Part shown: piece after piece, positions 55,428-64,000 of the stretch | Layout: every line of letters starts with the position of its first letter | Numbering within the stretch: position 1 is the stretch's first letter | Source of the DNA: Pseudomonadota bacterium | GTDB taxonomy: Bacteria > Pseudomonadota > Alphaproteobacteria > Sphingomonadales > Govanellaceae | DNA: 64,000 bases | Assembly (NCBI GenBank): GCA_003577275.1 | Contig: QEVO01000001.1 | Span: 806,001 to 870,000 of the forward strand | Reading direction: 5' to 3' | The notes under the pieces: model-generated | Told to the model about the DNA's origin: nothing | Databases searched by the model: none | The model's input: only the letters and a program-made list of their open reading frames with translations | Program-made: the position numbers and the translations under genes

Positions 55428-56009
55428 TCACCGCCCGATGTCTTGGCACGCCCTATGCCTGGGGCATGTCACCAAATGATCGTTGACCATGCCCACCGCT
55501 TGCATGAAGGCATATGTGATGGTGGGGCCGCAAAAGACGAAGCCGGCTTGTTTTAAGGCTTTGCTCATGGCTTGGGATTGTTTGGTTTCGGCGGGAATTT
55601 TGTGATCCTTGGTCCAGCGGTTCTGGATCGGGCGGCCGTCCACGAAGTCCCACAGGAAATCGCTGAACGAGACGCCCTGATCCGCCAGTTCCAGATAGGC
55701 GCGGGCGCTTTTCACCGCGCCTTCCACCTTGGCGCGGTTGCGCACGATGCCGGCGTCAGTCATCAAGGCTTCGATTTTGCGCGGCGTGTAGCGGGCGATT
55801 TTTTCCGGCTGGAAGCCATCGAAGGCGCGGCGGAAATTCTCGCGCTTGCGCAAAATGGTGATCCACGACAGTCCGGCCTGAAAGCCATCGAGGATGAGTT
55901 TTTCGTAAAGCGCGCGGTCATCGCGCTCTGGTACGCCCCACTCATGATCATGATAGGCGACATACAAGGGATCCGCGCCGCACCACGGACAGCGTTCCGG
56001 TTTTGCCAT
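55428..56009 (-). CDS. tag: DNA-3-methyladenine glycosylase I (Tag)
   Basis: Tag removes 3-methyladenine from alkylated DNA in base-excision repair. The 193-residue product has the zinc ligands Cys7 and His20 near the start (ERCPWC, YVAYHDHEWG) and the C-terminal pair NDHLVTC, the typical Tag pattern. GFQAGLSWITIL and WDFVDGRPIQN are conserved family segments. The ATG at 56009 has an AAGGAGG ribosome site; it begins two bases after the ygfZ stop, so the two genes are linked. Confidence 0.93.
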   Translation of the reverse strand: MAKPERCPWCGADPLYVAYHDHEWGVPERDDRALYEKLILDGFQAGLSWITILRKRENFRRAFDGFQPEKIARYTPRKIEALMTDAGIVRNRAKVEGAVKSARAYLELADQGVSFSDFLWDFVDGRPIQNRWTKDHKIPAETKQSQAMSKALKQAGFVFCGPTITYAFMQAVGMVNDHLVTCPRHRACQDIGR

Positions 56010-56011
56010 GC

Positions 56012-56839
56012 TCAATCCTCCTTGCCGGGACGCAACGCGGCGTCCGGCAGCCACGCGGGGCGCTCGGGCGTCACCTGAGCGGCGCCGCAACGATATGACT
56101 TTCCCACCTCAAGATCATCAAGTCTCAAGTAGGCGATAGCGCGCGCGCCCAGTCCGCCGCGCATCTCGCCGATCTCTTTGCCGCCCTCGGTGATGGGCGC
56201 GCCGCTGGGCGGCAATTCACCCGCCACCCTTACCGGCAGCAGGCGTTTACGCACCTTGCCGCGATGCTTCATGCGCGCCGTCAGCTCCTGGCCGACATAG
56301 CAGCCCTTTTGGAAGCTGACGCCGTTTAAGTAATCGAGATTACCCTCCAGGATGAGGAGCTTGTCGACGATAAAGTCGCTGCTGCCCTCCGGGATGCCGA
56401 GGCGCAGGCGCTGGGCCTGGTAGGCGCTCTCATCGGCGGGCAATCGCTCCGCCTCGGACAAGGGCAAAATCGCCCGCCGGCCCAGCATGGGGTGGCGGGG
56501 GTCTTCGATGCCATCGGGCGTGATCGCCACGGCAAGCTCGGCCGTGCGGTCGGCGATGGTTACCTTGGCCCGCAGTTTGTACAGCATCAGCCGGCGGATC
56601 AACTCCTCGCGGCGCGCCGCCTCCACGTCCAACAGCAGGCGCTCGCCGTCATTGACCACCAGGAAGTCGAACAGGTATTTGCCTTGAGGGGTCAGAAGAG
56701 CGGCATACAAGGCGCTGCCGGGGGTCAAGGCCATCACATCGTTGGTCACAAGGCCCTGCAAGAAGCTCCGCCGGTCATCGCCGGCGATCTCGATCACGCC
56801 GCGCGAGGGCAGCCGAGTATAGGGTGGGGTCGACGTCAT
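56012..56839 (-). CDS. ygfZ: YgfZ/GcvT-domain folate-binding protein
   Basis: A 275-residue folate-dependent protein of the YgfZ/COG0354 family, which supports maturation or repair of iron-sulfur proteins. The diagnostic motif KGCYVGQELTARMKHRGKVRKRL occurs at about residues 178-200 (Cys in KGCYVGQE). The N-terminal RSFLQGLVTNDV is also conserved. It is co-transcribed with tag. Confidence 0.92.
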   Translation of the reverse strand: MTSTPPYTRLPSRGVIEIAGDDRRSFLQGLVTNDVMALTPGSALYAALLTPQGKYLFDFLVVNDGERLLLDVEAARREELIRRLMLYKLRAKVTIADRTAELAVAITPDGIEDPRHPMLGRRAILPLSEAERLPADESAYQAQRLRLGIPEGSSDFIVDKLLILEGNLDYLNGVSFQKGCYVGQELTARMKHRGKVRKRLLPVRVAGELPPSGAPITEGGKEIGEMRGGLGARAIAYLRLDDLEVGKSYRCGAAQVTPERPAWLPDAALRPGKED

Positions 56840-56957
56840 ACCCCATCAGGTACCCCGTGAATCCTGATCGCGCAAGAGGCGCTCACGCCCTTGTCATCGC
56901 CACTGCCGCCGCGTATCAAGGCGTGGGTAAGTTTTTATAAGACCGACAAGGCAGACC

Positions 56958-58289
56958 ATGGCCGACCGTTACGATCTCCTGATCCGCAACGCCACCGTCG
57001 TCAATCATGCCGGGGTATTTACGGCCGACATTGCCGCCGTCGGGGGGCGCACGGTTGCCATCGGCGAGCTGAAAACGGCCGCGGCGGCCGAGGAGATCGA
57101 CGCCACGGGCCTTCATGTGCTGCCCGGCGTCATTGACACCCAGGTGCATTTCCGCGAACCCGGCAACGAGCATAAGGAAGACCTCGCCTCCGGTTCCCTG
57201 GCGGCGGTCATGGGCGGGGTGACGGCGGTGTTCGAGATGCCCAACACCAAGCCCGCCACCACCACGGCGGCGGCGCTGGCCGACAAGGTCGCCCGCGCCA
57301 CGGGTCGGATGTGGTGCGATTTCGCCTTCTACGTCGGGGCGACGGCGCACAACGTCGGCGATCTGGCGAGCCTGGAAACGCTGCCGGGATGCGCCGGGGT
57401 CAAGGTGTTCATGGGCTCATCCACCGGCGATCTCTTGGTGGCCGACGATCAGGCGCTGGAGGCGGTATTGCGCGCCGGCCGGCGGCGGGTGGCGATCCAT
57501 GCCGAGGACGAGACGCGGTTGCAGGAGCGCCGGCCCTTGGCGGAGACTGGCGGCGTCGCCCAGCATCCCATTTGGCGCGACGCCGAGACGGCGCGGCGCG
57601 CCACCGAGCGTATTTTGAAGCTTGCCCGTAAAACCAATCGCCTGATCCACGTGCTGCACGTAACCTCGGCCGAGGAACTGCCGCTGCTGGCGGCGAACAA
57701 GGACATCGCCTCGGTGGAGACGACGCCGCAGCACCTGACGCTGGCCGCGCCCGAGTGCTATGAAACGCTCGGCGCGCTGGCGCAGATGAACCCGCCGATT
57801 AGGGGAGTAGAGCATCGCGACGCCCTGTGGCGGGCCACTGCCTCGGGCGTGGTCGATGTCATCGGCTCCGATCATGCGCCGCACACTCTGGAGGAAAAGG
57901 CCAAGCCCTATCCCGCCTCGCCGTCGGGCATGCCGGGGGTGCAGACGTTGCTGCCGCTCCTCCTTGATCACGCCCACGCCGGCCGGCTGTCGCTGATGCG
58001 GCTGGTGGACTTGACCAGCGCCGGGGCGCAGCGACTGTTCGGTCTGCGCGCTAAGGGCCGGCTCGCCGTGGGCTATGACGCCGATTACACCATCGTCGAT
58101 CTGAAAAAATCCTGGGTGGTGGAGGAAAGCTGGCTGCAGAGCAGATGCGGCTGGAGCCCGTTTGTCGGTCGCAGGCTGACCGGCAAACCCGTCGGCACCG
58201 TGGTGCGTGGCCATCGCGTGATGTGGGAAGACGAGGTGACAGGCGCGCCCCCCGGCGCGCCGCTGCGCTTTGAAGGCGGCCCTCTCTAG
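56958..58289 (+). CDS. pyrC: Dihydroorotase-like amidohydrolase (PyrC type) with a variant metal motif
   Basis: A 443-residue member of the cyclic amidohydrolases, closest to class I dihydroorotase, which forms dihydroorotate in pyrimidine synthesis. Conserved segments are FREPGNEHKEDL, KVFMGSSTGDLL (lysine), AIHAEDE and HVLHVTSAEE (metal His) and GSDHAPH (catalytic Asp). The usual D-x-H-x-H at the first metal site reads DTQVH (about residues 60-64), so the first His is Gln. No pyrB lies adjacent. Similar His-to-Gln variants exist, from memory, in alphaproteobacterial proteins annotated as dihydroorotase, so the activity should be treated as likely but unproven. Confidence 0.8.
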   Translation: MADRYDLLIRNATVVNHAGVFTADIAAVGGRTVAIGELKTAAAAEEIDATGLHVLPGVIDTQVHFREPGNEHKEDLASGSLAAVMGGVTAVFEMPNTKPATTTAAALADKVARATGRMWCDFAFYVGATAHNVGDLASLETLPGCAGVKVFMGSSTGDLLVADDQALEAVLRAGRRRVAIHAEDETRLQERRPLAETGGVAQHPIWRDAETARRATERILKLARKTNRLIHVLHVTSAEELPLLAANKDIASVETTPQHLTLAAPECYETLGALAQMNPPIRGVEHRDALWRATASGVVDVIGSDHAPHTLEEKAKPYPASPSGMPGVQTLLPLLLDHAHAGRLSLMRLVDLTSAGAQRLFGLRAKGRLAVGYDADYTIVDLKKSWVVEESWLQSRCGWSPFVGRRLTGKPVGTVVRGHRVMWEDEVTGAPPGAPLRFEGGPL

Positions 58290-58294
58290 GGTCT

Positions 58295-58558
58295 CTAGTG
58301 CAGCGTCAGGCTCAAGTCGGCATGGGTGAGTTCCTTGGGCGTGATCAGCGCCGAGGATGCGACCTTTACCGAATGCAGCCGGCCATCAAGATTGCGTTCC
58401 CAGTACTCCAGAAATCCACGCAGTATGGGAAAGCGGGGGGCCAAGTCGAGCTCTTGCCAGATGAAAGCTTGCAAGAGGCCGGCATGATCCGGCATGTGGT
58501 AGAGAATTTCCGCCGTGGTCAGGCGGTAGCCAAGACGCCACAACTGACGACGATCCAT
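58295..58558 (-). CDS. usg: Usg-family protein
   Basis: An 87-residue protein of the Usg family, found near tryptophan-operon and other genes in alphaproteobacteria and of unknown function. The conserved core is YRLTTAEILYHMPDH, FIWQELDLAPRFPIL and FLEYWERNLDGRLHSV. AAGGAGG precedes the ATG. It converges on the dihydroorotase-like gene with five bases between stops. Confidence 0.9.
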   Translation of the reverse strand: MDRRQLWRLGYRLTTAEILYHMPDHAGLLQAFIWQELDLAPRFPILRGFLEYWERNLDGRLHSVKVASSALITPKELTHADLSLTLH

Positions 58559-58605
58559 CAGAGTCCTCCTTTCAGTGCTTTAAGTTTGACTCTGTTTGAA
58601 GCGTC

Positions 58606-58617
58606 AGACAATTGTCT
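58606..58617. promoter_or_regulatory. Short palindrome between usg and the LysE exporter gene
   Basis: AGACAATTGTCT, a perfect 12-base palindrome, between the divergent starts. A regulator-binding site is possible; nothing else supports it. Confidence 0.25.
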
Positions 58618-58671
58618 CGTTGCAGGGTTAATTTTTTCTAATCACATGATCTTGGGGGGAAACGGTCGGGC

Positions 58672-59292
58672 GTGCTGACGAGTGACTATCATCTGATCGC
58701 CGGCATAATCGTCGGCTTGGCGGTGGCGGCGCCCATCGGCCCGGTCAACATCATTTGCATCCAAAAGGCGGTGCGGAAGGGCTTTATCAGCGCCTTCATC
58801 GTCGGCCTGGGTGCGGCCTTCGGCGACAGCTTGTTTGGCGCCATCGCCGCCCTCGGGCTCACCGTGGTGACCGATTTCGTCAGTATTCATACCTCCTGGT
58901 TTGAGGGCCTCGGGGCGGCGGTGCTGTTGCTCATGGGCTGGCTGTCGTGGCGGGCGCACCCCCATCTGAGCGATCCCGTGCCGTCGGCCGGCGATATGCT
59001 GCGTGGGCTTGCCGGCACCTTCATGCTAACCATCACCAACCCGATGACCGCCTTAGGCTTCATCGCACTGTTTGCCGGCATGGGGTTGAGCCGCGATCTT
59101 AACCGGCCCGAAGTTGCTACCCTGGTGGCCGGCGTCTTTACCGGCTCAGGCCTGTGGTGGCTGTTCATCTCCCGCCTCGCCAGCGCCTTTCGCGGCCGGC
59201 TGGCGGATAAGCATCTGGTTTATATCAATCGCGGATCGGCGGCGATGATCTGGATATTTGCCGGCGTCGCCGCCGTCCGCGCCCTTACCTGA
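58672..59292 (+). CDS. LysE-family exporter
   Basis: A 206-residue amino-acid or metabolite exporter of the LysE/RhtB family, with about six membrane helices. Family-specific segments are AAPIGPVNIICIQKAVRKG in helix 1 and TITNPMTALGFIALF. The start is GTG at 58672; a run of G upstream may serve as ribosome site. The last bases overlap the convergent cysQ by eight bases. The exported compound is unknown. Confidence 0.87.
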   Translation: MLTSDYHLIAGIIVGLAVAAPIGPVNIICIQKAVRKGFISAFIVGLGAAFGDSLFGAIAALGLTVVTDFVSIHTSWFEGLGAAVLLLMGWLSWRAHPHLSDPVPSAGDMLRGLAGTFMLTITNPMTALGFIALFAGMGLSRDLNRPEVATLVAGVFTGSGLWWLFISRLASAFRGRLADKHLVYINRGSAAMIWIFAGVAAVRALT

Positions 59293-60085
59293 GAAGCAAG
59301 GACAGCGGCACGTCGCCCCGCGCCAGGAAATGGGGATTGGTAAAGCCGGCCTTGCCGTAGACCAGGGCCTTGCCATCAAAGGTGATGACCGCGCCGCCGG
59401 CGGCGCGTAGGACGGCATCGCCTGCCGCGGTATCCCATTCCATGGTGGGACCAAATCGGGGGTAGATATCGGCGCTGCCCTCGGCCACCAGACAGAACTT
59501 CAAGGAGCTCCCCGCCGCGCGGCTGTCGCTAATGGGTAAGCTATTGAGATAGATGTCGGTTTCCGGAGTGCGGTGGGATTTGCTGGCGACCGCCACCAGG
59601 GCCTTTTCATCCGCCCGGCGCACCCGGATCGGAACCGCGGCAGCGCCTACCGCCAGGTCGCGGCGCTCGGCGGTCGATCCCATGATGCCGCCGTAAAGCT
59701 TGGCCCGGGCCGGGGCATAGACTACGCCCAGCACCGGCTTGCCATCCTCGATCAGGGCGATGTTGACGGTAAAGTCGCCATTGCGGCGGATGAATTCCTT
59801 GGTGCCGTCCAAGGGATCGACCAGCCAGAATACGCGGCCCACGGCGGCCGGCCCCTGGCCTTTGGCCATGCTTTCCTCGGCGACGATGGGAATCGTCGGG
59901 TCTAGGGCGCGTAAGCCGGCGACGATGATATCCTCGGCGGCATGGTCGGCCGCGGTGACCGGCGAGGAATCGTCCTTATGGGTGACGTCGAAATCCTGAT
60001 TGTAAATGGCAAGGATGGCAGCGCCGGCCGCTTCCGCCAGCCGCTCCACCGCGCTTAAGGTCAATCGATCGGCGCTTGCCGCCAT
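59285..60085 (-). CDS. cysQ: 3'(2'),5'-bisphosphate nucleotidase CysQ
   Basis: A 266-residue inositol-monophosphatase-superfamily enzyme. Metal-site motifs are VAEES (Glu), DPLDGTKEFI and EWDTAAGDAVL. The DGTKEF form with Lys is typical of CysQ, which hydrolyses PAP released by sulfate assimilation, rather than of inositol monophosphatase. It is divergent from chpT with 103 bases between. Confidence 0.9.
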   Translation of the reverse strand: MAASADRLTLSAVERLAEAAGAAILAIYNQDFDVTHKDDSSPVTAADHAAEDIIVAGLRALDPTIPIVAEESMAKGQGPAAVGRVFWLVDPLDGTKEFIRRNGDFTVNIALIEDGKPVLGVVYAPARAKLYGGIMGSTAERRDLAVGAAAVPIRVRRADEKALVAVASKSHRTPETDIYLNSLPISDSRAAGSSLKFCLVAEGSADIYPRFGPTMEWDTAAGDAVLRAAGGAVITFDGKALVYGKAGFTNPHFLARGDVPLSLLLR

Positions 60086-60188
60086 AACTTACGCTTTCTT
60101 AACCAGAAAAAGGCTTGGGTTACAGATATGCAGCAGCCAATATAGCCCCTTGGCGTCGTTGGCAAGTCAAGAGGAGATGCAAAAGCCC

Positions 60189-60818
60189 ATGAATACCGAG
60201 ATCGCCCTGTCCGCCTTGCTTTGCTCGCGCCTGTGCCATGACCTCATCAGTCCGGTGGGGGCGTTCAGCAACGGCATCGAGATTCTGGCGGATGAAGACG
60301 ATCCCGACATGCGCCAGGAGGTCTTCAAGCTTCTCGGCCAGAGCGTGCAGCAGGCCGGGGCGCGTCTGACATTTTTCCGCATGGCTTTCGGCGCCGGCGG
60401 CGGCTTCGGCGACAGGTCGCCGGCGGACAGCGTGCGCGATACGCTCACCGCCTATTTTGCCGGCGGCAAGGTCGCCATCGATTGGAAGGTATCGCTGGGC
60501 GAGCTTGACCGCGATACCGTCAAGATCATCCTCAATCTGGCGCTCCTGGCCGCCGATGCCCTGCCGCGCGGCGGCGGCATCACGGTGGAGGCGATACGCG
60601 CCACGGGCGGACTCGATATTGCGGTGGTAGCCCAGGGTGACCGTCTGCTGAATAAGCCGGAGATCGCCAAAATCTTGGCGAACGGCTGTTCGATCGCCGA
60701 CCTCGATTCCAAGACCGCGCCCGCCTATCTCGTCCATCAACTGGTTGCCGCACAGGGCGGCGCCGTCAAAGTCATCGGCGACGGCCACCAGGCGGTGACA
60801 TACCGGGTCCGGCTCTAA
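60189..60818 (+). CDS. chpT: Histidine phosphotransferase ChpT
   Basis: A 209-residue dimeric phosphotransferase that in alphaproteobacteria relays phosphate from the hybrid kinase CckA to CtrA and CpdR. The phospho-acceptor His17 lies in SRLCHDLISPVGAFSNGIE. The C-terminal half is a degenerate HATPase-like fold (VKIILNLALLAADALPRGG). The start at 60189 has GAGGAG upstream; an ATG twelve bases earlier overlaps that site. An extended upstream frame to 60006 runs inside cysQ and is rejected. Confidence 0.88.
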   Translation: MNTEIALSALLCSRLCHDLISPVGAFSNGIEILADEDDPDMRQEVFKLLGQSVQQAGARLTFFRMAFGAGGGFGDRSPADSVRDTLTAYFAGGKVAIDWKVSLGELDRDTVKIILNLALLAADALPRGGGITVEAIRATGGLDIAVVAQGDRLLNKPEIAKILANGCSIADLDSKTAPAYLVHQLVAAQGGAVKVIGDGHQAVTYRVRL

Positions 60819-61013
60819 GGCTTCTCAAAAGTCGTTTACGGGCGCGCCGGCAAACCCGCGTCTGAGTTAAATATTTCTTTCGTTTTCATGCGGTTAATTC
60901 CAATCCCCGACTTTACAGCTTCTTAACCTATTTGGCTGATCTTTTAGGGAGCCAGGGAAGGCTACTCCCAAAAGGCGCGTCGCAAGCATCGCAAGAGAAC
61001 GAAAGCCGGGACC

Positions 61014-63662
61014 ATGGATGATCTTCTAAGCGAATTTCTCACCGAGACAGCGGAAAGCATCGACGTGGTGGACGTCGAGCTGGTCAAGCTGGAGCAAGAC
61101 CCCAACAACAAGAGCGTGCTGGATAACATTTTCCGTCTCGTCCACACCATTAAGGGCACCTGCGGTTTCCTTGGCCTGCCGCGGCTGGAAAGCGTGGCCC
61201 ATGCTTCGGAAAATATCCTAGGCAAGTTTCGCGACGGCGCGCTGGAAGTCACGCCCGAGGCGGTGTCGCTGATCCTGGCCTCACTGGATTGCATCAAGGG
61301 CATCTTGGCTGGCTTGTCGGCTACCGAGAGCGAACCGGAAGGGGATGACTCCGAGCTCATCGGCCAGTTGAACGCCTATGCGGCGGGCGGCGCGGCGTTA
61401 GCGCCGAAAGTCAAGGCAGAGACTCCGCCGCCGGCGCCCCAGCAGGAGCTGGATCGGCCCTTAAAGCCCGGCGAGGTATCGCTGGATGAATTGGAAGCGG
61501 CATTCCAGGCCGCCCCCGGGCCGCAAGAGGCGGTTAGCGAAACGCCTGTCCTCGATGAAGAACCGACGGCCAAAGACAACGGCTCGCGCGCCGGGTCCGA
61601 GGCGCAGATCGCCGTGCAATCCATTCGCGTCAACGTCGACCTGCTGGAAGACCTGATGAACATGGTCAGCGAACTGGTGCTGACCCGCAACCAGCTATTG
61701 CAGATCCTCCGTCGCCAGAGCGACAGCGAATTCTCCGCGCCGTTGCAGCGCTTAAGCCAGTGCACCACTGAACTGCAGGAAGGGGTCATGAAAACCCGCA
61801 TGCAGCCCATCGGCAATGCCTGGGCCAAGCTGCCGCGGGTGATCCGCGACCTGTCGGTGGAACTGCGTAAAAAAATCGACCTGCAAATGGTGGGCGCGGA
61901 CACCGAGCTTGATCGCCAGGTGTTGGAGCTGATCAAGGATCCGCTGACCCACATGGTCCGCAACTCCGCTGATCACGGCATTGAAATGCCCAGGGAGCGC
62001 GCCGCGGCGGGCAAGCCGGAAACCGGCACCATCCGCCTCAACGCCTTTCATGAAGGCGGCCATATCATCGTTCATGTGTCGGATGACGGCGCCGGGCTCA
62101 ATGTCGCCAAGCTAAAAAAGAAAATTGTTTCCAATGGCCTGGCGAGCGAGGCCGAAGTCGCGGAAATGACGGACCAGCAGGTCCAGCGCTACATCTTCCA
62201 TCCCGGTTTCTCCACCGCCGAGAAGGTGACCAATATTTCCGGCCGCGGCGTCGGCATGGATGTGGTGCGCTCCAACATCGAAAAGATCGGCGGCACCATC
62301 GATTTGAAATCGGTGGAAGGCCGCGGCACCACGTTCGTCATCAAGATCCCGCTGACGTTGGCCATCGTATCGGCGTTGATCGTCAAGTGCGGTAATGAAC
62401 GCTTCGCCATTCCGCAAATCAGCGTCCTGGAGCTGGTGCGGGCTTCGGGCAATTCGGAGCACCGTATCGAGCACATCAAGAACACGCCGGTCTTGCGGCT
62501 ACGCGATCGCTTGCTGCCGTTGGTCGATTTGCATAATGTCTTGAAAGTCGCCCGCGACGATGAAGCGGCGGATGCCGATCGCGAAGAATTCATCGTCGTC
62601 TCCCAGGTCGGGTCCTTTACCTTCGGCATTGTCGTCGACCGGGTATTCGACACCGAAGAAATCGTGGTCAAGCCGGTGGCGCCGATTCTGCGGGACATCC
62701 AAGTTTATTCCGGCAACACCATTCTTGGCGATGGCAGCGTCATCATGATCTTGGACCCCAACGGCATCGCCGCCACCACCGGCAGCGCCATGGGCGACAG
62801 CGATCAGGTCAGCGAGAGCGACGTGGTGGCGACCGACAGCGAAGGCCGCAAGGAAACCATGCTGGTGTTCCGCGCCGGCACGGAAACGCCGCGGGCGGTG
62901 CCGCTATCCTTGGTGGCGCGGCTCGAGGAAATTCCGGTCGAGACCATCGAATTCTCCAACGGCTCTCATGTCGTCCAGTATCGCGGTCAGATCATGCCGC
63001 TCATCATGGTCGACGAGAGCTGCGAGATGAAGCGCGAAGGCCGCCAATCGGTCATCGTCTTTACCGACCGCGGCCGCACCATGGGCTTGGCGGTGGACGA
63101 AATCATCGATATCGTGGAGGATCACGTCGAGGTGGAATTGACCTCGGATCGCACCGGCATCATTGGCACCGCGGTGATCGCCAAGCGGGCGAGCGAAATC
63201 GTCGATGTCTCGCATTATCTCCTCAAGGCGTTCGGCGACTGGAAAAAGGGCGCCCGCGCCGAGATGCAGGATGGCGCCAATGGCCGTCGCGTGTTGATGA
63301 TCGATGACAGCGATTTCTTCCGCAATCTGCTCAAGCCGCTGTTGACCGCCGCGGGGTATCGCGTTGCGTCCGCAGCTTCAGCCAGCGAGGCGCTGCGGAT
63401 GCGGGAGGAAGGGCAGAAATTCGATATCATCTTAAGCGATATTGAGATGCCCGGCATGGACGGCTTCGAACTTGCCTCCACGCTGCGCCAGGACGGCATT
63501 TGGCAGGAGACGCCCATCATCGCCCTCTCAACCCATTCTTCGCCGCAGCATGTCGATCGCGGCCGAGAGGTTGGCTTTGACGACTATGTCGCCAAGTTCG
63601 ATCGCGATGCACTGTTGGAAAGTCTGGCCGAACATTTGACCAAACGGGGTAAGGCGGCATGA
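61014..63662 (+). CDS. cheA: Hybrid chemotaxis histidine kinase CheA with receiver domain
   Basis: A 882-residue CheA-type kinase. The Hpt domain holds phospho-acceptor His44 (LVHTIKGTCGF), followed by dimerisation (NMVSELVLTRNQLLQI) and HATPase domains (MVRNSADHGIEM, DDGAGL). Two CheW-like regions follow (about residues 445-580 and 605-745), then a C-terminal receiver with Asp809 (ILSDIEMPGMDG). The two-CheW plus receiver layout differs from E. coli CheA. It is expected to phosphorylate CheY and CheB in response to chemoreceptors. Its stop overlaps the next gene by four bases. Confidence 0.95.
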   Translation: MDDLLSEFLTETAESIDVVDVELVKLEQDPNNKSVLDNIFRLVHTIKGTCGFLGLPRLESVAHASENILGKFRDGALEVTPEAVSLILASLDCIKGILAGLSATESEPEGDDSELIGQLNAYAAGGAALAPKVKAETPPPAPQQELDRPLKPGEVSLDELEAAFQAAPGPQEAVSETPVLDEEPTAKDNGSRAGSEAQIAVQSIRVNVDLLEDLMNMVSELVLTRNQLLQILRRQSDSEFSAPLQRLSQCTTELQEGVMKTRMQPIGNAWAKLPRVIRDLSVELRKKIDLQMVGADTELDRQVLELIKDPLTHMVRNSADHGIEMPRERAAAGKPETGTIRLNAFHEGGHIIVHVSDDGAGLNVAKLKKKIVSNGLASEAEVAEMTDQQVQRYIFHPGFSTAEKVTNISGRGVGMDVVRSNIEKIGGTIDLKSVEGRGTTFVIKIPLTLAIVSALIVKCGNERFAIPQISVLELVRASGNSEHRIEHIKNTPVLRLRDRLLPLVDLHNVLKVARDDEAADADREEFIVVSQVGSFTFGIVVDRVFDTEEIVVKPVAPILRDIQVYSGNTILGDGSVIMILDPNGIAATTGSAMGDSDQVSESDVVATDSEGRKETMLVFRAGTETPRAVPLSLVARLEEIPVETIEFSNGSHVVQYRGQIMPLIMVDESCEMKREGRQSVIVFTDRGRTMGLAVDEIIDIVEDHVEVELTSDRTGIIGTAVIAKRASEIVDVSHYLLKAFGDWKKGARAEMQDGANGRRVLMIDDSDFFRNLLKPLLTAAGYRVASAASASEALRMREEGQKFDIILSDIEMPGMDGFELASTLRQDGIWQETPIIALSTHSSPQHVDRGREVGFDDYVAKFDRDALLESLAEHLTKRGKAA

Positions 63663-64000
63663 GCAAGGGAACGACAAACGTGACGCAGATCAAACGCACG
63701 GAATCAACCGCCGTCGGCGGCGATTTCGTAACCTTCCGCCTTGCCGATCAGCTTCTCGGCATACCGGTGTTGGAAGTACACGATGTGTTGGCGTCGCAAA
63801 AGATCACGCCGATACCCTTAGCGCCCCATGCCGTCGCCGGCGTGCTTAACTTGCGCGGGCGTATCGTTACGGCCATCGATCTTAGGGCCAGGCTGGGCTT
63901 AGCGGTGAGAAAGACTGATGATAAGCCGATGAGCATTGTGATTGAGCACAACGGCGAACCATACAGCCTGCTAATTGATAAGGTGGGCGAGGTGCTTTCG
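63659..64000 (+). CDS. cheW: Chemotaxis coupling protein CheW (3' end outside window)
   Basis: The first 114 residues of a CheW protein, running off the window end. From ATG at 63659 the product begins MSKGTTNVTQIKR and contains FVTFRLADQLLGIPVLEV and the CheW signature GVLNLRGRIVTAIDLRARLG. CheW couples chemoreceptors to CheA. The start overlaps the cheA stop as ATGA, so they are translationally coupled. More chemotaxis genes probably follow beyond the window. Confidence 0.93.
   Translation, partial: MSKGTTNVTQIKRTESTAVGGDFVTFRLADQLLGIPVLEVHDVLASQKITPIPLAPHAVAGVLNLRGRIVTAIDLRARLGLAVRKTDDKPMSIVIEHNGEPYSLLIDKVGEVLS

Noticed and set aside
60006..60188. N-terminal extension of ChpT
   Set aside because: It overlaps the cysQ start on the other strand; the ChpT homology begins at MNTEIALSALL with a ribosome site.

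Overview
The window is a contiguous stretch of GC-rich chromosome from an alphaproteobacterium, most likely a free-living heterotroph of Rhodospirillales-like character. That placement is an inference from gene content: an alphaproteobacterial SspB, the histidine phosphotransferase ChpT of the CtrA pathway, a Usg-family protein, PutA without a DNA-binding domain next to an Lrp-type regulator, and a CheA carrying a receiver domain. No rRNA, tRNA, CRISPR array or complete insertion sequence was seen.

Layout. 1-6.7 kb: DNA maintenance and general housekeeping (recN end, ligA, prmA, a UvrD/PcrA helicase, a thioesterase). 6.8-15.1 kb: a large AsmA protein, fumC with a small ribbon-helix-helix gene, sspB, a quinone-oxidoreductase-like enzyme, and a PadR regulator with a HAAS/sensor membrane protein. 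15.2-23.2 kb: a minus-strand cluster of a D-lactate-dehydrogenase-like flavoprotein, a 2-hydroxyacid dehydrogenase, a TRAP transporter of the 2-oxoacid/lactate type and an S9 peptidase. 23.2-29.4 kb: two uncharacterised envelope proteins, a MATE exporter and an O-antigen-ligase-like protein co-translated with a beta-helix protein. 29.6-34.2 kb: a TrxR-like ferredoxin reductase, a His-rich secreted protein, a PepSY/response-regulator/kinase operon and a 17-kDa-type lipoprotein. 34.4-43.7 kb: part of the phenylacetate (paa) catabolon (paaX, paaK, paaJ, paaI, paaG on one strand, paaN and paaH on the other), without the ring epoxidase paaABCDE. 43.8-50.6 kb: an M20 amidohydrolase, an acyl-CoA dehydrogenase, a higBA toxin-antitoxin pair, putR and putA. 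50.7-53.7 kb: a LysR/wrbA/pirin module and mobB. 53.8-60.1 kb: an AAA/DUF4143 ATPase with an extra C-terminal domain, tag, ygfZ, an unusual dihydroorotase, usg, a LysE exporter and cysQ. 60.2-64 kb: chpT, cheA and the start of cheW.

The most interesting signals are regulatory and repetitive. The pattern TATAAC-N7-GTTATA occurs twice in tandem in front of higBA and once, in the same position relative to the start codon, in front of the AAA/DUF4143 gene 7 kb away. The pattern ATTGTT-N11-AACAAT occurs upstream of wrbA and again between lysR and mobB. A 271-bp element with 26-bp inverted repeats flanked by TA lies directly upstream of paaH. A double-hairpin repeat family sits at three convergent gene junctions. 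The strongest protein-level oddities are a putative carbohydrate-binding insertion inside an O-antigen-ligase-like protein, the C-terminal extension on the DUF4143 ATPase, and a dihydroorotase whose first metal-ligand histidine is glutamine.
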